From the NCBI GenBank assembly GCA_023459055.1, contig JAEWVR010000027.1, positions 1 to 40,079 on the forward strand: a stretch of DNA of 40,079 bases, in the 5' to 3' direction. The DNA is from Fibrobacterota bacterium (GTDB taxonomy: Bacteria; Fibrobacterota; Chitinivibrionia; Chitinivibrionales; Chitinispirillaceae). Position 1 is the stretch's first letter, and each line of letters starts with the position of its first letter. Under the pieces are notes generated by a model. That model worked only from the letters and a program-made list of their open reading frames with translations. It was not told the origin of the DNA and did no database searches. Both the position numbers and the translations under genes were made by a program. Positions 35,601 to 40,079 of this stretch are shown here, in pieces.

Positions 35601-36192
35601 TAGCACAGGATATCTCATTAGACGTCATTTGGGAAATTGGGAAAAGGTTTCTGAGAATTCTTTTACAAATGGGCATGCATCGTCTGTAACGCTTCAATTT
35701 TCAAATAATAATTCGTATGTGGCATATTTACACTCACCTGAAAATCCAAAAAAGCTTTTTCTTAAAATGTTGAATAACAACCAGTGGATTACTGTCGGAG
35801 CCGGGTATGTGCAGGATAATGTATTTAAATATTCATTTTGTATGAATAATGATATTCCCTGTATTGCAACTATAAGTAATGACAGCAGGAAACTTTCTGT
35901 CAAGTGTTTCGTAAACAATCAGTGGAGCGATGTTGCATCTCCCTATGATGGTACCAGCACCTATCTCTCGCTCCACTCATTTCGAAATCACTTGTTCATT
36001 GCCTATAATGCGTCGTCAGAACAGAATCGGACAATTGTCAAAATGCTGGATGGAGAGAATTGGGTAAATGCCGGGTATGTTTCAGATGGAGCATCACAAT
36101 ATATATCTATGGCTTCTGACGCTAACAATCTCTATGTTGTTTATGCTGACGGGCAGGTTGACAACAGGACGACGGTGATGCAGTTGAGGTGA
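32623..36192 (+). CDS. Giant PKD/Ig-like surface lipoprotein with C-terminal propeller-like repeats
   Basis: A protein of 1189 residues. The N-terminal hydrophobic segment ends in the lipobox-like LFFLC (Cys20), so it is probably a lipoprotein. It contains a module of about 190 residues twice: PKD/Ig-like (YPGQKIQFSGTIKNGDTSRVTPQWSI / FAGKELSFTAEVTSGDISKVKPLWRV) followed by a carboxypeptidase-regulatory-like domain (DITDSSGQY..APGTYTL / TDVAGFYISADSIPQGTYDI). Further Ig-like domains follow. The last ~330 residues have repeating W/Y-containing blades (KWVVLGNKGFTDIADF..., KWVAAGDTIGQ..., WEKVSENSFT..., WITVGAGYV..., WVNAGYVSDG...), consistent with a beta-propeller. It is the last gene of the co-directional run. 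Confidence 0.75.
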   Translation: MKTTQSLNYVLPFFMLFFLCTNDDVVFKPTLKGYSVEIILTDSLSGATITDYVYPGQKIQFSGTIKNGDTSRVTPQWSISQSARYNFYHEFASAGDTQVIFTITDNAGFTLSDTLIVHVKKIDNALLSGRAFLNGLIDHRNIKVTFRSSDLHETIFITDSSGQYAKNSEIAPGTYTLTAEEISSGYIYSKYSDTTIIYKGKTNLISDIILKWSYSITPENVFLQNDTIIPPHCSLNFPIDITDIYGSKVTKTYSVVLNNSQTPAVLATPVYTFNDCGSYKISISSRDSANNTEYKDTINVYATWDNRNIIKPGLKTQVIAGSTSLLVNNRNRKTEGIRLFSWDFDGDGKNEKDTSLSSNALYTNTIPGIDTAICKSYLKNGTVVYDSFFINVLPNTVSSLYAYDLKVRDVLTNEIISADQIVFAGKELSFTAEVTSGDISKVKPLWRVGNSGSDIINSFSFQRIFKDTGFVTIVFSITDSTGASCKDTFALYVSNVIKGGAVRGKALYKDKINHHGIIVRVMSRGIPVSTMHTDVAGFYISADSIPQGTYDIIAHDTSTNSEYIPDTIKNVTISNGIFTSANLVLEDTTGPHFADVTPSDYLFNDTLSLSAQITDLGAGMDQSSFILTVNDTLVNNTAYTLNSSKLQYSSKVNCGNYSIKATVKDSAGNMSETVKWTFSRVDTSALKPLKTGDSIEISINDSLLFFPYDKWLNEKTHTFTVLIDNKVLIDSLSVTNAKYVFKTEGYYTIRYLESFQGQELKSGIAHVNVINDAPVVSLPQDTLIDLNTSLTIKSSVIQKYGRIVSYVWKTGDSVIAGATSDFLVTQPESLPGVKSYILTCTDDDNNIASDTMIVSFGKWVVLGNKGFTDIADFQCMTVCNGTPYVAYRTDHALDLYLRCMMFTGNKWVAAGDTIGQFVRSFSINSIESYPVIAYCDVNSINDQVLYTTFKGDIWEKDATLSKSNFSVDILDSNALHLQINNNEPYISYASTDDSTGYLIRRHLGNWEKVSENSFTNGHASSVTLQFSNNNSYVAYLHSPENPKKLFLKMLNNNQWITVGAGYVQDNVFKYSFCMNNDIPCIATISNDSRKLSVKCFVNNQWSDVASPYDGTSTYLSLHSFRNHLFIAYNASSEQNRTIVKMLDGENWVNAGYVSDGASQYISMASDANNLYVVYADGQVDNRTTVMQLR

Positions 36193-36321
36193 TTGATTAT
36201 TTATTAACAAAAGGATATGTACACTCCTTTTTTACTGATATTTTTCAGGATAGACATTTGATAGGTCTTCACTATTATATTGACCATCACAGCAATAATT
36301 TGAAGCAAAAAAAAGACATAG

Positions 36322-36342
36322 AAAAAAGGGGCTTTCGCCCCC
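36322..36342 (-). terminator. Rho-independent terminator after the dockerin protein gene
   Basis: GGGGC (36328-36332) pairs with GCCCC (36337-36341), and on the minus strand this is followed by six T (36327-36322). It lies 10 bp after the minus-strand stop. It may also slow transcription arriving from the plus-strand PKD gene. Confidence 0.75.
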
Positions 36343-36351
36343 TTTCATCAT

Positions 36352-39300
36352 TTAAGGTTTATACCACTTTGTCGGATTAAACAGAACATCATAGGTTCTA
36401 TCACTGTAATCCGGAGGACAATACATTTTTTCAAACTCTGTTTTTACTTCTTCAATATACTTTTCAAGCAGAGCGTTGTTCTGAGCATAGTTCTCATTAA
36501 TTAATATAACTTGCTCAATATAGAACATGGTAAAGTACTCCAGAAACCTGAGCTCATCAGAATTTAATGTTTTCAGATGGTCTTCATCATAAATTTCATT
36601 GGCAGCCAGTGTCTTTGTGTATAAAAGCTCTTTTATAAATTTTTTGGCTTGTACTCCTCTGGCAGTCTGATTATCTGGTGCAAATATCGTGTTACCTTTA
36701 TACGTTACAAGATATCGCCAAAAAGGATTTGAATTAACAGCATTACTTAATTGAAACGCCAGAGCGAATTTTTTTCCTATGCCGAAATACTCTTCTAATT
36801 TATTGAAAACAGGTGCTGTTACAGAAGGTTCAGCGTTATATTGAACATCAATAACAGCAAGAGAAAGAGCAGTTCCACCATAGACAAAAGGTGCAGCTGG
36901 TGCTGTGTATGGATTCGTTAAAGTCATTGCAGCAGCATTTCTTGCTGCCTCGTGTTTTTCTGATGCGCCTTCATCTATTGTTAAAGCCATTGCAACATCG
37001 ACTCCAAAATGAATTCCAACATAGGTGGTAAAATTATATTGTGCATCATTAAGACGGCGTTCATACTCACGACCAGCAGTCAGTCCTTCAAATTCAGGAT
37101 CTATTCCTGAACCATACTGGCATAGCCTGTTAATGGCATATTCAATGTGATGCATAGCGGTAATGAATGCTTCAGCGACCAAAAAATCAGAATATCTGAT
37201 GTTGCCCATATTTACATATTGGTCCAGATTCAACCCCTCCAAACTTTTATTTGTAAACACAGGAGAAATTGTACCTGATCCTACATGTGTTGTCACAGGG
37301 GGTGGGGTCACTGCCGGTTTTGGTCCTGCAACAGGTGTAGGGATAAGGTTAGGAGTTGGTGTAGGCGTCGCATAAACAATATTTTTCTTTTCTGAACTTT
37401 GTGATGTCGCCTTTGGTGTGATTACATCGATACGTTCCACTGTTTCACGAACGCGTCCTGCTAATGAACCAGATGAAAGCGTAACACGTGCATTGTTACC
37501 TGCGTACTGAAGTACAGCAAAAGTAGTAGGATCCAGCTTACCGGTCACAGGCAATCCATTTTCCTTTTGAAACTTCTGTATTGCTTTGTAGGTGTAACCA
37601 TTAAACGCCCACTTGCCATCACAACCATATGAGCCCAGGTCAAAAAGATCGCTGCATCTCAAATAGTTCATTGTAAACATATACCCTTGTGCAAGCTCAA
37701 CAATATCGTTGTAGACATTAGGAATAACAGTAAATGGAGCTAACTCAGTATTAATATATTGCCAGCCATCATGTACTTTTCCTGGTAATTTATCTGCTGT
37801 TATTGATAAATAGGAGTTACCTTTTTTAATAACAACCCTATCAAATTTTGTTAAATAATCAGTCTGTTTGTTTAATTTTATTGCAGTTACACTTTCAGTT
37901 GTTCCATCTTTTTTGTAAATAGTAACCAGATCAGTCGCTTTCAACCAATTTGATCTCAGAGCATTCGCCAGTTCGAAAGCTTTAAATGTCTTTATTCTTC
38001 CATCTACTGAACTGAAAAGAATTGTCTCATAATCAGCACTTACCAGATCACTGCCACGCGAATCATTTTCGAACAAATCGGTTATACTTCCGTCCAGTTT
38101 GCTATACCACCTGACTTTTGTTCCTGCAACGATAGTAGCTGTCTCAGAGTACTGAACATTTTCCTGTATCCATGTAATTATTACTTTGTATTGTTCACCT
38201 CCGACAAGCCCTTGCGTAATCAAATAGTTACCATCAGTGGCAGATTCCTGAACAGGTGCTCCGACATTCTTGCAATTGATTTCCTGCTTTGTTCCGTTCT
38301 TTTCCACATAAAGACGATTTGATGGATCATCACAGTACGGATATTGTACCAGGGCAGCAATTCCATTTATTCCAGCAGCATCTAATGTCAGAACCGGTTC
38401 GTTATACTGTAATCTTTGTTTGATTTTGTTTGTACCTGAATAGTCATTTATCCATCCCTGCTCAATTTCTACTTCACTTCCTGGTTTGAGATTTCCAAAA
38501 ACATATAAACCGTGATTTAAACTACTGTTTGGGGAAAAATTCACCCATTCACCACCGTCCACATATCTTAACCTCAGATAATTACCATCAACACCGTCGA
38601 ACGGAAAAACGACTTGCAATGAAACTGTGGATTTACTTGCATTCTTAACTTCAATTACAGGTTTCTGGTTATGCATGATATAATCAAGTTCATCTGGCTT
38701 CACAACAACTCTATCATTCAGAAAACGTATTCCGCAATCACCAGGATGATACTCTTTTCTCCGATCCTGATATGTAACTATTGCACAGCGATTGGTGACA
38801 TCCCATTCAATCGCTGTTCCAGGAGTATTTTCAACCAGTTTCCTGAGATAAACTTCTCCATCCGCCAAACCCAGATTGAAATCATATTCAAAATCACTTT
38901 TTGAAACGACTATTTTACTGTTTATGACTTTATGGTCTTTTAAATAATACTCTTTCTTAATTCCATTCAGAGTCACTGTAGCAATACTATTATCATTATT
39001 AAAAACGATGTTACTCTTGTCAACAAGATTGGAAAGATAATCCTCTCCTGCTTCGACAGAATAGAACTCTTTATTAAAAATTTCCTTAGTCATTACCAAT
39101 TTGTTATCTTTAATTTCCATACCTGGTTCATTAATAACAGTTCCATTTTCAATATGATACTTTTTGGTTGTATAGTTCAATGAAGCAGTGGCTATTTTTG
39201 TTTCCTCATCCCATTGAACACTTCCTTTGTAAGAATCAACAAGATCTGTTAAATAGTACATGTCACCGTAAGCAGGTTTAAGTTCTTTCTTACTTACAGG

Positions 39301-40079
39301 AAATTCATTGATCATACCGAGAAGATATTGTCTGAATATCGCAAAATCTATAGCATTTACCTCAGCATCACCGTTAAGGTCTGCAGCCTGAAGATTTGGG
39401 ATTTCATTTTTTGATGATAACAAATATTGTCTGAATAATGCAAAATCTATAGCGTTAACATTACGGTCATTATTTAAATCACCATAGCGGATTTGCGTTT
39501 CTTCTTTTGCATTGTCTGCAGTTACGGTTTTTATCTGCTTTGTAGTTTTGTAAATGTAATAGGATGAGCCGTTTTTTACATATACCTGTGCTCGTGCATT
39601 GACAGTTGATGAACCGCCGGGAGAAAGAGTAAAGCTCATGCTTTTTGACAAACTTTTGTCTGTGACCTGATATGGTTCGTCAAAGGATTTACTTTCATTG
39701 TTAATGAATATTCTCCATCCAAGAATTGTTCCACTACCCGTGAATGTGCCTTTCATTGTTGCTGTTGCATTCAGGCTGCTTACGTTAATTGAAAAGTCAG
39801 GTGTTACATTTGTCTCGTATTCCTGTGGTGTAATTTTTCCTGAAAGCAACAGATTCCATTCTGACTCTGCTGTTACGGTCTTTGTCTGCTTTGTTGTTTT
39901 GTAAATGTAATAGGATGAGCCACTTTTTACATATACCTGTGCCCGTGCATTGACAGTTGATGAACCGCCGGGAGAAAGAGTGAAGTTCATGCTTTTTGAC
40001 AAACTATTGCTTGTTACCTGATATGGTTCGTCAAAGGATTTACTTTCATTGTTAATGAATATTCTCCATCCAAGAATTG
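36352..40079 (-). CDS. Multidomain exported protein with internal dockerin (5' end beyond the window)
   Basis: The reading frame is open to the right edge, so the true start is outside; an internal TTG at 40002 is not the start. Parts in order: at least two Ig-like repeats of 117 residues (period 351 bp), then a type I dockerin (39313-39486) with two calcium-binding loops (GDLNNDRNVNAIDFALFRQY and DLNGDAEVNAIDFAIFRQY). Next come copper-amine-oxidase-N-like repeats (AYGDMYYLTDLVDS..., GEDYLSNLVDKS..., GEVYLRKLVENT...), beta domains, a PG_binding_1 domain (about 37500-37655, FNGYTYKAIQKFQKENGLPVTGKLDPTT), a TPTPTP linker (about 37285-37380) and an unrecognised helical C-terminal domain of about 300 residues. 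The architecture recalls Clostridia more than Gram-negatives. Its function is unknown. Confidence 0.8.
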   Translation of the reverse strand, partial: ILGWRIFINNESKSFDEPYQVTSNSLSKSMNFTLSPGGSSTVNARAQVYVKSGSSYYIYKTTKQTKTVTAESEWNLLLSGKITPQEYETNVTPDFSINVSSLNATATMKGTFTGSGTILGWRIFINNESKSFDEPYQVTDKSLSKSMSFTLSPGGSSTVNARAQVYVKNGSSYYIYKTTKQIKTVTADNAKEETQIRYGDLNNDRNVNAIDFALFRQYLLSSKNEIPNLQAADLNGDAEVNAIDFAIFRQYLLGMINEFPVSKKELKPAYGDMYYLTDLVDSYKGSVQWDEETKIATASLNYTTKKYHIENGTVINEPGMEIKDNKLVMTKEIFNKEFYSVEAGEDYLSNLVDKSNIVFNNDNSIATVTLNGIKKEYYLKDHKVINSKIVVSKSDFEYDFNLGLADGEVYLRKLVENTPGTAIEWDVTNRCAIVTYQDRRKEYHPGDCGIRFLNDRVVVKPDELDYIMHNQKPVIEVKNASKSTVSLQVVFPFDGVDGNYLRLRYVDGGEWVNFSPNSSLNHGLYVFGNLKPGSEVEIEQGWINDYSGTNKIKQRLQYNEPVLTLDAAGINGIAALVQYPYCDDPSNRLYVEKNGTKQEINCKNVGAPVQESATDGNYLITQGLVGGEQYKVIITWIQENVQYSETATIVAGTKVRWYSKLDGSITDLFENDSRGSDLVSADYETILFSSVDGRIKTFKAFELANALRSNWLKATDLVTIYKKDGTTESVTAIKLNKQTDYLTKFDRVVIKKGNSYLSITADKLPGKVHDGWQYINTELAPFTVIPNVYNDIVELAQGYMFTMNYLRCSDLFDLGSYGCDGKWAFNGYTYKAIQKFQKENGLPVTGKLDPTTFAVLQYAGNNARVTLSSGSLAGRVRETVERIDVITPKATSQSSEKKNIVYATPTPTPNLIPTPVAGPKPAVTPPPVTTHVGSGTISPVFTNKSLEGLNLDQYVNMGNIRYSDFLVAEAFITAMHHIEYAINRLCQYGSGIDPEFEGLTAGREYERRLNDAQYNFTTYVGIHFGVDVAMALTIDEGASEKHEAARNAAAMTLTNPYTAPAAPFVYGGTALSLAVIDVQYNAEPSVTAPVFNKLEEYFGIGKKFALAFQLSNAVNSNPFWRYLVTYKGNTIFAPDNQTARGVQAKKFIKELLYTKTLAANEIYDEDHLKTLNSDELRFLEYFTMFYIEQVILINENYAQNNALLEKYIEEVKTEFEKMYCPPDYSDRTYDVLFNPTKWYKP
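39515..40079. repeat. Tandem 351-bp coding repeats
   Basis: The stretch 39866-40079 repeats 39515-39728 with only a scattering of mismatches, at a period of exactly 351 bp (117 codons). The right end of the window stops inside the second copy, so more copies may lie outside. It encodes Ig-like units containing LSPGGSSTVNARAQVYVK and SYYIYKTTKQ. Confidence 0.85.

Noticed and set aside
1..40079. CRISPR arrays, tRNAs, rRNAs, transposase genes
   Set aside because: None was recognised on either strand by reading; the tandem repeats at the right edge are coding and far too long for CRISPR.

Overview
The window looks like a chromosomal segment of a Gram-negative, probably anaerobic bacterium with a rich envelope and moderately low GC. 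Evidence for this is a POTRA/beta-barrel outer-membrane protein, lipoproteins, two PilT-type pilus ATPases, a radical-SAM tyrosine-cleaving ThiH and many secreted proteins. A secreted CE4 deacetylase whose C-terminal beta domain resembles the sorting domains of the Fibrobacterota/Bacteroidota side, large PKD/PEGA proteins and Fis-type regulators suggest the FCB/Fibrobacterota neighbourhood. That placement is inference. No tRNA, rRNA, CRISPR array or classical IS transposase was seen.

Layout. (1) 1-5.2 kb: a hairpin-rich edge, a compact UvrD/Rep-like helicase, a secreted protein of unknown function, a two-TM HAMP-like protein and a lipoprotein. (2) 5.2-8.6 kb: a SWIM-SNF2 ATPase, a palindromic repeat and rnpB (RNase P RNA). 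(3) 8.6-15.7 kb: a BamA/TamA-like protein, then on the minus strand a sulfur/thiamin cluster metA - cysE - thiS - thiG - [DUF559 cassette] - thiH - thioesterase, with an Rrf2/IscR-like regulator upstream. (4) 15.9-22.8 kb: a DsbA-like protein, an HAD phosphatase, a gene-poor zone carrying a cluster of LacI-type palindromes, pilT and a degenerate Q-rich pilT paralogue, an SDR and a frameshifted metallo-beta-lactamase-fold protein. (5) 23-36 kb: a secreted polysaccharide deacetylase, then a co-directional run of CHASE2 histidine kinase, NtrC-like regulator with an altered GAFTGA loop, transglutaminase-TPR protein, CsgG-like/PEGA protein and a 1189-residue PKD lipoprotein. (6) 36.3 kb to the right edge: a large multidomain protein with an internal dockerin, cut by the window edge.

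The most interesting signals are as follows. First, a family of GC-rich hairpin repeats with a conserved GGGGTGAGG tail occurs alone, as an inverted pair without a gene, and as near-identical terminal inverted repeats around a DUF559 nuclease gene inserted between thiG and thiH. It looks like a REPIN/MITE-style mobile family with a non-transposase nuclease. Second, the CHASE2-kinase/NtrC/transglutaminase/CsgG-PEGA/PKD run looks like an undescribed envelope-sensing module. Third, five TTAAnCGnTTAA palindromes lie in a gene-free region with no LacI-family gene nearby.
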